Assembly: GCA_963711095.1 (NCBI GenBank)
Contig: CAVQCX010000030.1
Span: 186,001 to 250,000, forward strand
Length of the DNA: 64,000 nucleotides
From: CAVQCX01 sp963711095
GTDB taxonomy: Bacteria; Pseudomonadota; Gammaproteobacteria; Chromatiales; Chromatiaceae
Direction of reading: 5' to 3'
In this document: positions 15,442 through 25,039 of the stretch, one piece after another
How the letters are laid out: each line of letters opens with the position of its first letter
Position numbering within the stretch: the first letter of the stretch is position 1
Notes under the pieces: model-generated
The model's input: the letters and a program-made list of their open reading frames with translations, nothing else
Told to the model about the DNA's origin: nothing
Database searches by the model: none
Made by a program: the position numbers and the translations under genes

Positions 15442-17919
15442 GTGCCACGACGCAAGCAGAGCCTGTCCCCGACCGAGGTCGACCCCTACGCGGCCCGCGA
15501 GGCCCGCAAGTACGAGAACCCGATCGCCAGCCGGGAGCTCATCCTGAAGATCCTGCAGGATCTCGGGGCGCCGATGAATTTCCGGCAGGTGGCTGAGGCG
15601 CTGCAGCTGGACGGGGAGGAGCGCCTGGAGGCGCTGCATCGGCGCCTCAACGCCATGGAGCGCGACGGCCAGCTGGTGCGCAACCGCCGGGGGGGCTACT
15701 GCCCGGTCAACAGCAAGGATCTGGTCGCCGGGCGCGTGATCGCCCATCCGGACGGCTTCGGCTTTCTCAAGCCGGACGAGGAGGGCGATGACCTGTTTCT
15801 GTCGCCGCGGGAGATGCGCGCGCTCTGGCACGACGACCGCGCCGTGGTGCGGGTCTCGGGGATCGACCGCCGGGGTCGCCGGGAGGGGGCGCTGGTGGAG
15901 GTCATCGAGCGCAATACCCATCAGATCGTCGGGCGGCTGTTCCGGGAGACCGGCGTCGCCTTCGTGGTGCCGGACAACAAGCGCCAGCTGCACGAGCTGA
16001 TGATCCCCGAGGCGGATCTGGCCGGTGCCGGGCACGGCCAGATGGTGGTGGCCGAGATCGTCGAGCAGCCGAGCGGGCGCGCCCGCCCGGTGGGGCGCAT
16101 CGTCGAGGTGCTGGGCGCGCACATGGCGCCCGGCATGGAGATCGACGTCGCCATCCGTGCCTACGAGCTGCCCGACACCTGGCCGGAGGCGGTGCTGGCG
16201 GAGATCGCGGGGCTGGGCACGCAGGTCGATGAGGCAGCGAAGGCGGGGCGGGTCGATCTGCGCAAGTTCCCGTTGGTCACCATCGACGGCGAGGATGCGC
16301 GCGATTTCGACGACGCGGTCTACTGCGAGCCCACCCCCAAGGGCTGGCGCCTGCTGGTGAGCATCGCCGATGTCTCGGCCTATGTGCGCCCGGGCAGCGC
16401 GCTCGACGCGGAGGCGCGCAATCGCGGCAACTCGGTCTATTTCCCGGATCGGGTGATCCCGATGCTGCCGGAGGTGCTCTCCAACGGGCTGTGCTCGCTC
16501 AACCCGGAGGTCGATCGCCTGTGCATGACCTGCGAGCTTTACGTCACCCGGGAGGGCGCGGTGCTGCGCTCGCGCTTCTTCGAGGCGGTGATGCGCTCCC
16601 AGGCCCGGCTCACCTACACCCAGGTGGCGGCGATGCTGGTGGGTGGCGACAAGGCGCTTCGCAAGCAGTACGCGGCGCTGGTGCCGCACCTGGAGAGCCT
16701 GCATGCCCTCTACAAGGTCCTGCTCGGCACGCGCGAGCAGCGCGGCGCGATCGATTTCGAGTCCACCGAGACCCGTATCCTGTTCAACGCCGAGCGCAAG
16801 GTCGAGCGCATCGTGCCGGTGCAGCGCAACGACGCCCACCGGCTGATCGAGGAGTGCATGCTGGCGGCCAACGTGGCGGCGGCCCGGCGGCTGCTGCGCA
16901 AGCGCCAGCCGGCGCTATATCGGGTGCACGAGGGGCCGCGCAAGGAGAAGCTGCTGGAGCTGCGTCAGTTCCTCGGCGAGCTCGGGCTGCGCCTGGACGG
17001 GGGCGAGGAGCCCGGCGCTCGGGACTATGCCCAGCTGCTGGCGCGGGTGAAGGGGCGCCCGGACGCGCACCTGATCCAGACGGTGATGCTGCGCTCGCTC
17101 TCCCAGGCCCTCTACACCGCGGACAACCTGGGTCACTTCGGGCTGTCCTATGACGCCTACACGCATTTCACCTCGCCGATCCGCCGCTATCCGGACCTGC
17201 TGGTGCACCGGGCGCTGAAGCACCTGATCGCCGGGGGCAAGGCGCACGAGCTCGACTACGGCCTCGCCCAGCTGCAGTCCCTGGGGGAGCACTGCTCGTT
17301 CACCGAGCGGCGCGCCGACGACGTGACCCGCGACGTGGTGAGCTGGCTGAAATGTGAGTACATGATGGGCCGTGAGGGCCAGGACTTCGACGGCATCATC
17401 TCCGGGGTGACCTCGTTCGGGCTGTTTGTGGAGCTCGGGGGCATTTACATCGACGGACTGCTGCACATCACCTCCCTGGAGCGTGATTTCTTCCACTTCG
17501 ACCCGGTACACCATCGCCTCACCGGCGAGCGCACCGGGCTCACCTACCGGCTCGGCGATCCGATCCGGGTGCGCCTCGCGGCGGTCAACCTGGACGATCG
17601 CAAGATCGACTTCGTGCTGCCCGAGGAGCAGCAAGCCGCCCCGCGCGCGCGCGGGCGCCGCTCGTCCGGGCTGCGCCGCGCCGGGCGGCGCGACCAGGCC
17701 GCGCGGCCCGAGGCGCCGGCGGTGTCGGCGGTGCCGGACGAGGCCCCACAGGGCCGGCGCACACCCAAGGCCAAGGCACCGGCTGATCAGGAGAAACGGC
17801 GCGAGCCCAAGCCTGGCCCGGCCGGCAAACCGGGGGAAAAGGCAACCGGGAAGCCGACGGCGCGGGTCAGGCAGTCCAAGCGCGCAAGCGGGGCCACGGC
17901 CAAGAAATCGCGGGCATGA
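15442..17919 (+). CDS. rnr: Ribonuclease R
   Basis: This 825-residue 3'-5' exoribonuclease degrades structured RNA and helps mature tRNA, rRNA and tmRNA. It begins at GTG 15442 (AGGAA upstream). Order of parts: an N-terminal helix-turn-helix (about 20-85, NFRQVAEALQLDGEERLEAL), two cold-shock domains (GFGFLKPDEEGDDLFLS; FVVPDNKRQLHELMIPEADL), the RNB catalytic domain with IDGEDARDFDDAVYC near residue 280 (Mg-binding Asp residues) and the TSPIRRYPDLLVHRALK block, then an S1 domain (FDGIISGVTSFGLFVELGGI). A Lys/Arg/Pro-rich tail of about 85 residues follows. The rlmB start overlaps its stop, as in E. coli-like operons. Confidence 0.97.
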   Translation: MPRRKQSLSPTEVDPYAAREARKYENPIASRELILKILQDLGAPMNFRQVAEALQLDGEERLEALHRRLNAMERDGQLVRNRRGGYCPVNSKDLVAGRVIAHPDGFGFLKPDEEGDDLFLSPREMRALWHDDRAVVRVSGIDRRGRREGALVEVIERNTHQIVGRLFRETGVAFVVPDNKRQLHELMIPEADLAGAGHGQMVVAEIVEQPSGRARPVGRIVEVLGAHMAPGMEIDVAIRAYELPDTWPEAVLAEIAGLGTQVDEAAKAGRVDLRKFPLVTIDGEDARDFDDAVYCEPTPKGWRLLVSIADVSAYVRPGSALDAEARNRGNSVYFPDRVIPMLPEVLSNGLCSLNPEVDRLCMTCELYVTREGAVLRSRFFEAVMRSQARLTYTQVAAMLVGGDKALRKQYAALVPHLESLHALYKVLLGTREQRGAIDFESTETRILFNAERKVERIVPVQRNDAHRLIEECMLAANVAAARRLLRKRQPALYRVHEGPRKEKLLELRQFLGELGLRLDGGEEPGARDYAQLLARVKGRPDAHLIQTVMLRSLSQALYTADNLGHFGLSYDAYTHFTSPIRRYPDLLVHRALKHLIAGGKAHELDYGLAQLQSLGEHCSFTERRADDVTRDVVSWLKCEYMMGREGQDFDGIISGVTSFGLFVELGGIYIDGLLHITSLERDFFHFDPVHHRLTGERTGLTYRLGDPIRVRLAAVNLDDRKIDFVLPEEQQAAPRARGRRSSGLRRAGRRDQAARPEAPAVSAVPDEAPQGRRTPKAKAPADQEKRREPKPGPAGKPGEKATGKPTARVRQSKRASGATAKKSRA

Positions 17920-18695
17920 GCCCCGCGGGGCAGCGCGCCTCCGGGCAGCTGGTCGGGGGGCTGCACGCCGTGCGCACCGCCCTGCGCCACGGTGGCGCCG
18001 GCGTAGAGGCGCTCTGGGTGGACCAGCGCCGGTTGCGCGACGCGCGGCTGCGCCCGCTGCTCGATCTGGCGCGCGCCGCCGGGGTCGAGCTGCAGCGAGT
18101 GGATCGCGAGGCGCTCGATGCCTTGGTCCCCGGCCTCAATCACCAGGGTGCGGTGGCACGCGTGCGGGTGCCGGCGGGCCGGGACGAGCCGGCGCTCTTC
18201 GAGCTGCTGGCGGGGCTTGCCGAGCCCCCGTTCGTGCTGGTGCTCGACGGGGTGCAGGACCCACACAATTTGGGCGCCTGCCTGCGCAGTGCCGATGCCG
18301 CCGGCGCGCATGCGGTGATCGCGCCCAAGGACCGCAGCGCCGGCCTCACCCCGACCGCCTGCAAGGTGGCGAGCGGGGCCGCCGAGCGTCTGCCGTTCGT
18401 TCAGGTGACCAACCTGGCGCGCACCCTGGCCCGGCTCAAGGAGTCCCTAGACCTGCGCGTCGTCGGCACCGCCGGCGATGCCGACAGCTCGCTGTTCGCG
18501 GCCGATCTGACCGGCGGCCTGGTGCTGGTGATGGGTGGCGAGGAGAAGGGGCTGCGCCGCCTGACCCGCGAGGCTTGCGACCTGGTGGTGCACCTGCCGA
18601 TGCGTGGCGCCGTGGAGAGTCTCAATGTCTCTGTCGCGGCCGGGGTGTGTCTGTTCGAGGCGCTGCGCCAGCGCTCCGACGCCGGCCGCAAGTGA
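17916..18695 (+). CDS. rlmB: 23S rRNA 2'-O-methyltransferase RlmB (Gm2251)
   Basis: A 259-residue SpoU/TrmH-class SAM methyltransferase that modifies G2251 in the peptidyl-transferase P-loop of 23S rRNA. The N-terminal L30e-like substrate domain starts GGLHAVRTALRHGGAGVEAL. The knotted catalytic domain carries all three motifs: DGVQDPHNLGACLRSADAAG, LVMGGEEKGLRRLTREACD and LPMRGAVESLNVSVAAGVCL, the last with the Asn of the SAM pocket. It overlaps rnr by four bases (ATGA), so the pair is cotranslated. Confidence 0.96.
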   Translation: MSPAGQRASGQLVGGLHAVRTALRHGGAGVEALWVDQRRLRDARLRPLLDLARAAGVELQRVDREALDALVPGLNHQGAVARVRVPAGRDEPALFELLAGLAEPPFVLVLDGVQDPHNLGACLRSADAAGAHAVIAPKDRSAGLTPTACKVASGAAERLPFVQVTNLARTLARLKESLDLRVVGTAGDADSSLFAADLTGGLVLVMGGEEKGLRRLTREACDLVVHLPMRGAVESLNVSVAAGVCLFEALRQRSDAGRK

Positions 18696-18716
18696 CTTCA
18701 GGCGAAGGTATTCGCC

Positions 18717-18745
18717 TTGATGTCGCCCGCCAGGGCAGGTATCAT
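18717..18745 (+). promoter_or_regulatory. Sigma-70-type promoter of the rpsF operon
   Basis: TTGATG (18717-18722), a 17-base spacer and TATCAT (18740-18745) lie about 90 bases upstream of rpsF. A small hairpin GGCGAA/TTCGCC directly before the -35 box may end the rnr-rlmB transcript. Confidence 0.7.
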
Positions 18746-18761
18746 GCCGCCTTTTCTTTAA

Positions 18762-18816
18762 CCCCGGACCCCTGTTCCGGGGCTACTCCTTGCCTCACCG
18801 GGCGTTGCCGGGAGGC
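18762..18816 (+). promoter_or_regulatory. Structured rpsF leader, possible S6:S18 regulatory site
   Basis: Two hairpins fill the leader: CCCCGGA/TCCGGGG (18762-18782) and GCCTC-A-CCGG-loop-CCGG-GAGGC (18792-18816). The second has a bulged A directly before CCG, which recalls the CCG-containing S6:S18 binding motif known in rpsF leaders of many bacteria. The ribosome site TAAGGAG follows. The match to the consensus fold has not been tested. Confidence 0.4.
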
Positions 18817-18836
18817 TTAATCCGTAAGGAGCCACA

Positions 18837-19205
18837 ATGAGACATTACGAAGTCGTGTTCCTGGTCCATCCCGACCAGAGCGAGCAAGTGCCCGCGATGA
18901 TCGAGCGTTATCGCGGCACCATCGAGGGCAAGGGCGGCAAGATCCATCGCCTGGAGGATTGGGGCCGTCGCCAGCTTGCCTATCCGATCAACAAGGTACA
19001 CAAGGCCCACTACGTGCTCATGAATATCGAGTGCGACGGGGAGACCTTGGCCGAGCTGGAGAGCGCGTTTCGGTTCAACGATGCGGTGCTGCGCAACCTG
19101 GTCGTCAAGCATCACAGCGCCGTGACCACGGCCTCGCCCCTGGCCAAGGGTCAGGAGGAAAGCCCGAGGTCCGAGCCGCCGCCCGCAGAAGCCCGCGCCT
19201 CCTGA
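18837..19205 (+). CDS. rpsF: Ribosomal protein bS6
   Basis: 122 residues. It starts MRHYEVVFLVHPDQSEQVPA, the standard S6 opening, and contains the GGKIHRLEDWGRRQLAYPIN turn and KAHYVLMNIECDGE strand. S6 pairs with S18 on the 30S platform. The Ser/Glu/Pro-rich C-terminal tail (SPRSEPPPAEARAS) replaces the poly-glutamate end of E. coli S6. TAAGGAG lies at normal distance. rpsR follows in the same operon. Confidence 0.97.
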   Translation: MRHYEVVFLVHPDQSEQVPAMIERYRGTIEGKGGKIHRLEDWGRRQLAYPINKVHKAHYVLMNIECDGETLAELESAFRFNDAVLRNLVVKHHSAVTTASPLAKGQEESPRSEPPPAEARAS

Positions 19206-19246
19206 GCCCCTGGCCCGGATCAGACACCGATCGGAGATTTAAGAAC

Positions 19247-19471
19247 ATGTCGCGCTTTTTCCGTCGCAGAAAGTATTGCCGATTTACCGCCGAAGGCATC
19301 ACCGAGATCGACTACAAGGATCTCAACCTGCTCAAGGCGTTCGTGAGCGAGACCGGCAAGATCGTTCCGAGCCGCATCACCGGCACCAGCGCCAGGTACC
19401 AGCGCCAGCTCGCCACCGCGATCAAGCGCGCCCGTTATCTGGCGCTGCTGCCGTTCAGCGACTCGCACTGA
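19247..19471 (+). CDS. rpsR: Ribosomal protein bS18
   Basis: A 74-residue basic protein: MSRFFRRRKYCRFTAEGITE then IDYKDLNLLKAFVSETGKIV and the PSRITGTSARYQRQLATAIK RNA-binding block ending LLPFSDSH. Length and sequence are typical for proteobacteria. It lies 41 bases after rpsF, behind GGAG. Confidence 0.97.
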   Translation: MSRFFRRRKYCRFTAEGITEIDYKDLNLLKAFVSETGKIVPSRITGTSARYQRQLATAIKRARYLALLPFSDSH

Positions 19472-19532
19472 CCGGCGAGCGCCGTGGCGGCGGCGCCCCG
19501 GCAGGTCCGCCCCGCAGATCCCGCTGAAGCCC

Positions 19533-20465
19533 ATGCGTGCCCTGGCATCCTTCGTGATGCGCGGCCGCTCCCAGGCGGTGATGGTGGTGAGCGTGCTGGG
19601 GATGCTGTCTCTGGTGATGCTGCCGCTCAGCCTGCTGAGCTCGGCGGCGGTGGCGCTGGTGACACTGCGGCTGGGGGAGCGCGAGGGCATCCTGACGGTA
19701 TTGGTGGCTTCGCTCGCCTGCGGGCTGCTCGGTCTGGTCGCCCTGGGCAGCGCGCTGCCGCTGGTGGAGCTGGGTCTGCTGTCCTGGATACCGATGTGGC
19801 TGCTGGGCGCGCTGCTGCGCAATACCCGGTCGCTGTCGCTGACCGTTCAGGCCGGCCTGGTATTTGGGCTGGCGATGATCGCGGTCTACCAGTGGTTGAT
19901 CCCGGACCCGGTGGCGGAGTGGCGCCACCTGCTCGAGCCGTTCCGCGAGCCGCTGGTGAGCTCGCAGCTGGTCGATGAGGCGGGGGCGGGCCGGCTGCTC
20001 GCGAGCGTGGCGCGCTGGATGACCGGTGCGGTATCGGCGATGTTTTTCATGCAGCTGATCTTGTCGCTGTTCCTGGGGCGCTGGTGGCAGTCGCTGCTGT
20101 ACAACCCGGGCGGGTTCAGGCAAGAGTTTCAAGGCCTGCGGGCAGCCAGGTTGGTCGGCTACCTGGCGCTCGGGCTGCTGGTGCTGCATTTCGCACTGGG
20201 TGCCGACTGGGCGCTGGTGCGGTACCTGCTTGCCCTGCTGCTCGCCCTGTACTTTCTGCAGGGACTGGCGGTGGCCCATGCCATGCTTGGGCAGGCCGGG
20301 GCGAGCCCAGGCTGGCTGGTCGGACTGTATGTGCTGATGGTGCTCGCGCTCTACTATGTCGCAGCGGCCTTGGCGGCGACCGGATTCGCGGACACCTGGC
20401 TGGATTTCCGGGCTCGCTCCCGGTCGCGCTCTGGGGGCGCACCGGGCGCCGGACCGAATGAATGA
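19533..20465 (+). CDS. DUF2232 membrane protein between rpsR and rplI
   Basis: 310 residues with about eight hydrophobic helices. The conserved parts of the DUF2232/YybS-like family are visible: SLLSSAAVALVTLRLGEREG near the N-terminus, ALLRNTRSLSLTVQAGLVFG, a soluble loop with DPVAEWRHLLEP, and a C-terminal GLAVAHAMLGQAGASPGWLV stretch. It resembles a substrate-binding S-component-like membrane protein, but the function is unknown. Its position between rpsR and rplI is conserved in many gammaproteobacteria. The last residues are Arg/Ser/Gly-rich and soluble. Confidence 0.85.
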   Translation: MRALASFVMRGRSQAVMVVSVLGMLSLVMLPLSLLSSAAVALVTLRLGEREGILTVLVASLACGLLGLVALGSALPLVELGLLSWIPMWLLGALLRNTRSLSLTVQAGLVFGLAMIAVYQWLIPDPVAEWRHLLEPFREPLVSSQLVDEAGAGRLLASVARWMTGAVSAMFFMQLILSLFLGRWWQSLLYNPGGFRQEFQGLRAARLVGYLALGLLVLHFALGADWALVRYLLALLLALYFLQGLAVAHAMLGQAGASPGWLVGLYVLMVLALYYVAAALAATGFADTWLDFRARSRSRSGGAPGAGPNE

Positions 20466-20489
20466 TCGGAATTCACAGGGGTAGCTAAG

Positions 20490-20936
20490 ATGCAAGTCAT
20501 TCTGCTGCAGAAGGTGGAGAACCTCGGGGATCTCGGGGACAAGGTCCGGGTCAAGAACGGCTACGGACGCAATTTCCTGGTGCCGACCGGGCGTGCCGTA
20601 TCGGCCACCGCTGAGAACCTGGCGGCGTTCGAGGCACGCCGCGCCGAGCTGGAGAAACAAGCCGCCGGCTCCCTGGAAACGGCCAGGGCGCGCAAAGAGC
20701 AGCTGGAGGCGATGACCGTGACCGTCGCCCGCAAGGCCGGGGAGCAGGGTCGGCTGTTCGGCTCGGTGGGTAGCGTCGATATCGCCGAAGCCGTCACCGC
20801 GGCCGGGGCTCCCGTGACGAAGAAAGAGATCCGTCTTGCGGGCGGACCTTTCCATAGTTGCGGCGAGTTCGACGTCGATGTGCACCTGCACACCGACGTG
20901 AACGCCCGTATCAAGCTCGTCATCGTGCCCGAGTAA
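20490..20936 (+). CDS. rplI: Ribosomal protein bL9
   Basis: 148 residues. The N-terminal rRNA-binding domain MQVILLQKVENLGDLGDKVR and VKNGYGRNFLVPTGRAV is textbook L9, followed by the long connecting helix (about 42-75) and the C-terminal domain with GRLFGSVGSVDIAEAVTAAG and a closing ARIKLVIVPE. L9 stabilises the base of the L1 stalk. Translation begins after AGGGGTAGCTAAG. Confidence 0.97.
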   Translation: MQVILLQKVENLGDLGDKVRVKNGYGRNFLVPTGRAVSATAENLAAFEARRAELEKQAAGSLETARARKEQLEAMTVTVARKAGEQGRLFGSVGSVDIAEAVTAAGAPVTKKEIRLAGGPFHSCGEFDVDVHLHTDVNARIKLVIVPE

Positions 20937-21091
20937 ACCCCTCCGCGCGAGCCCGGGTGCGGCGGCGCTCGGCCTGCCGGCCCCGCTGCGCGCCCGGGCG
21001 GTGCTGACGGCCGGACGGGCAGAGGCCCGCGGTTTTCCCGCCGCGCCAATTGCCTGTATTCTTGCCCCAGGCACCTCCTGTGGGTCCAGCC

Positions 21092-22490
21092 ATGCCCGAT
21101 CCGGCCACCTCCTCCTCCGCCAGCTTCAGGGCCTCGCAGGCCGATGCCCTGCGGGTGCCCCCGCATTCGATCCAGGGCGAGCAATCCGTGCTCGGCGGTC
21201 TGATGCTCGATAACAGCACCTGGGACCAGGTGGCGGACCGGGTGGTGCAGAAGGATTTCTATCGGCGCGAGCATCAGCTGCTCTTCCGCGCCGTGGAGGC
21301 GCTGGCCGAGCGTAGTCAGCCCTTCGACGTGGTGACCCTGTCCGAGGAGCTCGAGCGCCGGGGCGAGCTGGAGGAGGCGGGGGCTCGCCTACCTCGGGAT
21401 GTTGGCCAAGGACACCCCGAGCGCCGCCAACATCCGGGCCTACGCCGACATCGTGCGCGAGCACTCGGTGATGCGCCAGATGATCCGCGTCGGCACCAGC
21501 ATGGCCGATCGCGGCTTCAATCCGGAGGGTCGCAACAGCGTCGAGCTGCTCGATGAGGCCGAGCGCGAGGTGTTCGAGATCGCCGAGCAGCGCGCCCGCG
21601 GCGGCGAGGGCTTCCAGCCGATCCGCCAGCTGCTCACCAAGGCGGTCGACCGCATCGAGACCCTGTTCCAGCAGGACGACCCGATCACCGGGCTGAGCAC
21701 CGGCTTCAGCGATTTCGACGCCAAGACCTCGGGGCTGCAGGCGGCGGACCTGATCATCGTGGCGGGCAGGCCGTCGATGGGGAAAACTTCCTTCGCGATG
21801 AACATCGCCGAGAACGTGGCGATCGCCGTGCAGCGGCCGGTGGCGGTGTTCAGCATGGAGATGCCCGGCGAGTCCCTGGCGATGCGCATGATGGCCTCGC
21901 TGGGTCGCATCGATCAGCACCGGGTACGCACCGGGCGCCTGGAGGAGGACGAGTGGCCGCGGCTCACCGGGGCCGTGTCCATGCTCTCGGCCGCACCGCT
22001 GCACATCGACGACACCGCGGCGCTGACGCCCACGGAGCTTCGGGCCCGCTCGCGCCGGCTCAAGCGCGAGCTCGGTGATCTCGGCCTCATCGTCGTGGAC
22101 TACCTGCAGCTGATGCAGGCGCCAGGCGTCGCCGAGAACCGCACCAACGAGATCTCGCTGATCTCGCGCAGCCTCAAGGCGCTGGCGAAGGAGCTCAACG
22201 TGCCGGTGATCGCGCTCTCCCAGCTCAACCGTAATCTGGAGCAGCGCCCCAACAAGCGGCCGGTGATGTCGGACCTGCGTGAATCCGGCAGTATCGAGCA
22301 GGATGCGGACCTGGTGGTGTTCATCTACCGCGACGAGGTCTACAACGAGGACAGCGCCGACAAGGGGGTCGCCGAGATCATCATCGGCAAGGCGCGCAAC
22401 GGTCCTACCGGTATCGTGCGTCTGGCGTTCCTCGGCCAGTACACCAAGTTCGAGAATTTCATCGACGATGTCTACGGGAACGTCTATTGA
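21092..22490 (+). CDS. dnaB: Replicative DNA helicase DnaB (one apparent frameshift)
   Basis: The hexameric 5'-3' helicase of the replication fork; 465 residues once one extra base is removed. The N-terminal domain begins before VPPHSIQGEQSVLGGLMLDN. The RecA-like domain has Walker A GRPSMGKTSFA, VFSMEMPGESLAMRMMAS, the DnaB motif LIVVDYLQLMQAP and RLAFLGQYTKFENF at the end. The frame breaks in the G-run at 21379-21383 (between ELEEAG and LAYLGMLAKDTPSAANIRAY). Since dnaB is essential and both halves are intact, a sequencing error is more likely than a pseudogene. Its stop overlaps alr. Confidence 0.95.
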
Positions 22491-23603
22491 TGGACTTCGG
22501 GCCCCGGGCGCTCATCGACCTCTCCGCAGTTCGCCAAAACCTCGAGCGCGTCCGCCAAGCCGCCCCCGCCAGCCGGGTGATGGCGGTCATCAAGGCCAAC
22601 GCCTACGGTCACGGCTTGGTGCGCATCGCCGCCGCCCTGGGCGGTGCGGATGCGCTCGCCGTGGCGCGGGTCCCCGAGGCCCTGCTGTTGCGCCGAGCGG
22701 GCTTCGCCGGCACGCTGGTAGTGCTTGAAGGCTGCCTGGAGTCCCGGGAGCTGCGTGCCGCCTCCGAGCATCAGCTGACGCTGGTCATCCACAGCGAGGA
22801 GCAGCTGCGCCTGCTCGGCGCCGAGCGGCTGGCCCGGCCGGTCGCCTGCTGGCTCAAGGTGGACACCGGCATGCATCGCATCGGCTTTCGCTGGGAAGGA
22901 GCCGCCGAGGCCTACCGCGCGCTCTGCGCCAGCCCTTCGGTGAAGAACCGCCCCGGCCTCATGTCCCATCTGGCCAGCGCCGACGATACTGCCGACGATC
23001 TGACCCGCGAGCAGACCCGTCGGCTGCACGCCGTGGCCCGAGAGGCTGGCGCCGAGGAAGCTCAGCATCGCCAACTCCGCCGGCATCCTGTGCTGGCCGG
23101 AGACGCACCTGGACTGGGTCCGACCGGGGCTGATGCTCTACGGCATCTCGCCCATGCTGGGCGGACGGGGGGGCGACTGGGGCCTGCGCCCGGCCATGAC
23201 CCTGATGAGCCGGCTGATCGCCGTGACCCGGCTCAAGGCCGGCGATCGGATCGGCTATGGGGGCACCTGGACCTGCCCCGAGGACATGTCCGTGGGCGTG
23301 GTGGCCATCGGCTACGGCGACGGCTACCCGCGCCATGCCGACTCGGGCACACCGGTGCTGGTGGACGGCCGGCGAGCCCCGGTTGTCGGACGCGTCTCCA
23401 TGGACATGATCAGCGTGGACCTGCGCGGTTGTCCGGGCGCACGGGTCGGCGACCCGGTGGTGCTCTGGGGCGAGCGGCTCCCGGCCGAGCTGATCGCCGA
23501 GCACGCGGGCACCATCGCCTACGAGCTGCTGTGCGGCGTGACCTCGCGGGTGGACATCCTGGAGTCCGATGCCGCCACCGTTCTGCAGGAGGCTCGGGCA
23601 TGA
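22490..23603 (+). CDS. alr: Alanine racemase (one apparent frameshift)
   Basis: A PLP enzyme that makes D-alanine for peptidoglycan; 370 residues after removal of one extra base. The catalytic Lys is in MAVIKANAYGHGLVRIA, the substrate loop in WLKVDTGMHRIGF, the second catalytic Tyr follows RPGLMLYGISPML, and the C-terminal barrel has SMDMISVDLRGCPGARVGDP. The break is near 23057 (GAGGAAGCTC instead of an expected GAGGAGCTC), between AREAGAEE and LSIANSAGILCWPE. Because of it, the first half appears fused in frame to radA. The start overlaps the dnaB stop and the end overlaps radA, so this is a tight operon. Confidence 0.93.
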
Positions 23604-24985
23604 CCAAGGCCGGGGAGCGCCGCGGCGGCAAGACGGTCTACGTCTGCTCTGCCTGCGGCGCCCGCCAGCCGAAATGGGCGGGCCAGTGCCCGGACTGTCT
23701 GGCCTGGAACAGCCTGCAGGAGGCCGTCGACGAGCCCGCCCCGGTGCGCCATGCGCGCTTCGGCGGCTATGCCGGGGAGGCCGGTATCGCAGCCGTGCAG
23801 CGTCTCGGCGCGGTGGAAGCGAGCGCCGAGCCAAAGCAGCCGAGCGGCATCGGCGAGCTCGACCGGGTGCTGGGCGGCGGACTGGTGCGGGGCTCGGTGG
23901 TGCTGATCGGCGGTGATCCCGGGGTAGGCAAGTCGACCCTGCTGCTGCAGGCGCTGGTCGCTCTCTCGGCGAGCAGCCGCTGCTTGTATGTCAGCGGCGA
24001 GGAATCGCCGCAGCAGGTGAGCTTGCGGGCCCGCCGGCTCGGCCTCGGCGGCGAGGACCTGATGCTGCTCGCCGAGACCTGTGTGGAGCGCATCCTCGCC
24101 GTGGCTGAGCGGGAGCGCCCCGCGGTGATGGTGATCGACTCGGTCCAGACCATCTTCACCGAGCTGCTGCAATCCGCCCCCGGCTCGGTCGCCCAGGTGC
24201 GCGAGGGCGCGGCCCAGTTGGTGCGCTTTGCCAAGCAGAGCGGCACCGCGCTGTTCCTGGTCGGCCACGTCACCAAGGAGGGCGCGCTCGCCGGCCCTCG
24301 GGTGCTCGAGCACATGGTCGACACTGTGCTCTACTTCGAGGGCGAATCCGGCTCGCGCTTCCGCTTGGTGCGTGCGATCAAGAATCGCTTCGGCGCGGTC
24401 AATGAGCTGGGCGTGTTCGCCATGACCGACAAGGGGCTGCGGGAGGTGAGCAACCCGTCGGCGATCTTTCTTTCCGGCCACCAGCAAGAGGTACCTGGTA
24501 GCGCGGTGCTGGTGACCTGGGAGGGCAGCCGCCCGCTGCTGGTGGAGGTCCAGGCCCTGGTGGACGAGAGCCAGCTCGCCAACCCGAGACGGGTCGCCCT
24601 GGGGCTGGAGCAGAACCGCCTGGCGATGCTGCTCGCGGTGCTGCACCGCCACGGTGGGGTTGGCATGTTCAACCAGGACGTCTACGTCAACGTGGTCGGC
24701 GGCGTGCGCATCACCGAGACCGCGGCCGACCTGCCCCTGCTGCTTGCGGTGCTCTCGAGCTACCGCGACCGGCCCTTGCCGGGCGGACTGGCCGCCTTCG
24801 GCGAGATCGGCCTCGCCGGCGAGATCCGCCCGGTCCCCAACGGCGCCGACCGCCTGCGCGAGATCGCCAAGCACGGCTTCCGCCGCGCCCTGGTGCCCAA
24901 GGCCAACGCGCCCAAGCGCGGGGTGGATGGGCTGGAGGTCATCGCCGTGGAGCGGCTGGGGCAGGCGTTGGACGCGCTGTCCTGA
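23600..24985 (+). CDS. radA: DNA repair protein RadA
   Basis: A 461-residue branch-migration ATPase in recombinational repair. It has an N-terminal C4 zinc finger (CSACGARQPKWAGQCPDC), a RecA-like core with Walker A GDPGVGKST near residue 110, the RadA-specific KNRFG motif (AIKNRFGAVNELGVF), and a C-terminal Lon-like domain (about 300-461, MFNQDVYVNVVGGVRITETA). The ATG overlaps the alr stop by four bases. Confidence 0.96.
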   Translation: MTKAGERRGGKTVYVCSACGARQPKWAGQCPDCLAWNSLQEAVDEPAPVRHARFGGYAGEAGIAAVQRLGAVEASAEPKQPSGIGELDRVLGGGLVRGSVVLIGGDPGVGKSTLLLQALVALSASSRCLYVSGEESPQQVSLRARRLGLGGEDLMLLAETCVERILAVAERERPAVMVIDSVQTIFTELLQSAPGSVAQVREGAAQLVRFAKQSGTALFLVGHVTKEGALAGPRVLEHMVDTVLYFEGESGSRFRLVRAIKNRFGAVNELGVFAMTDKGLREVSNPSAIFLSGHQQEVPGSAVLVTWEGSRPLLVEVQALVDESQLANPRRVALGLEQNRLAMLLAVLHRHGGVGMFNQDVYVNVVGGVRITETAADLPLLLAVLSSYRDRPLPGGLAAFGEIGLAGEIRPVPNGADRLREIAKHGFRRALVPKANAPKRGVDGLEVIAVERLGQALDALS

Positions 24986-25039
24986 GTGCACTGCAGGGAA
25001 TTGCGGAGCCCCGTGCTTGGCGCGTCGGGAGGCATCAAC

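Noticed and set aside
15439..16839. A 466-codon open frame antisense to rnr
   Set aside because: GC-rich genes read in the opposite strand give long stop-free frames. The product is His/Arg/Leu/Asp-biased without a fold or ribosome site, while rnr on the other strand is certain.
19455..21074. A 539-codon frame antisense to the DUF2232 gene and rplI
   Set aside because: Same compositional effect: Gln/Arg/His-rich, no family, and it crosses three well-supported genes.
22487..24985. An apparent 832-residue alr-RadA fusion protein
   Set aside because: It arises because the alr frameshift runs into the radA frame. The true alr end is in another frame and overlaps the radA ATG normally.
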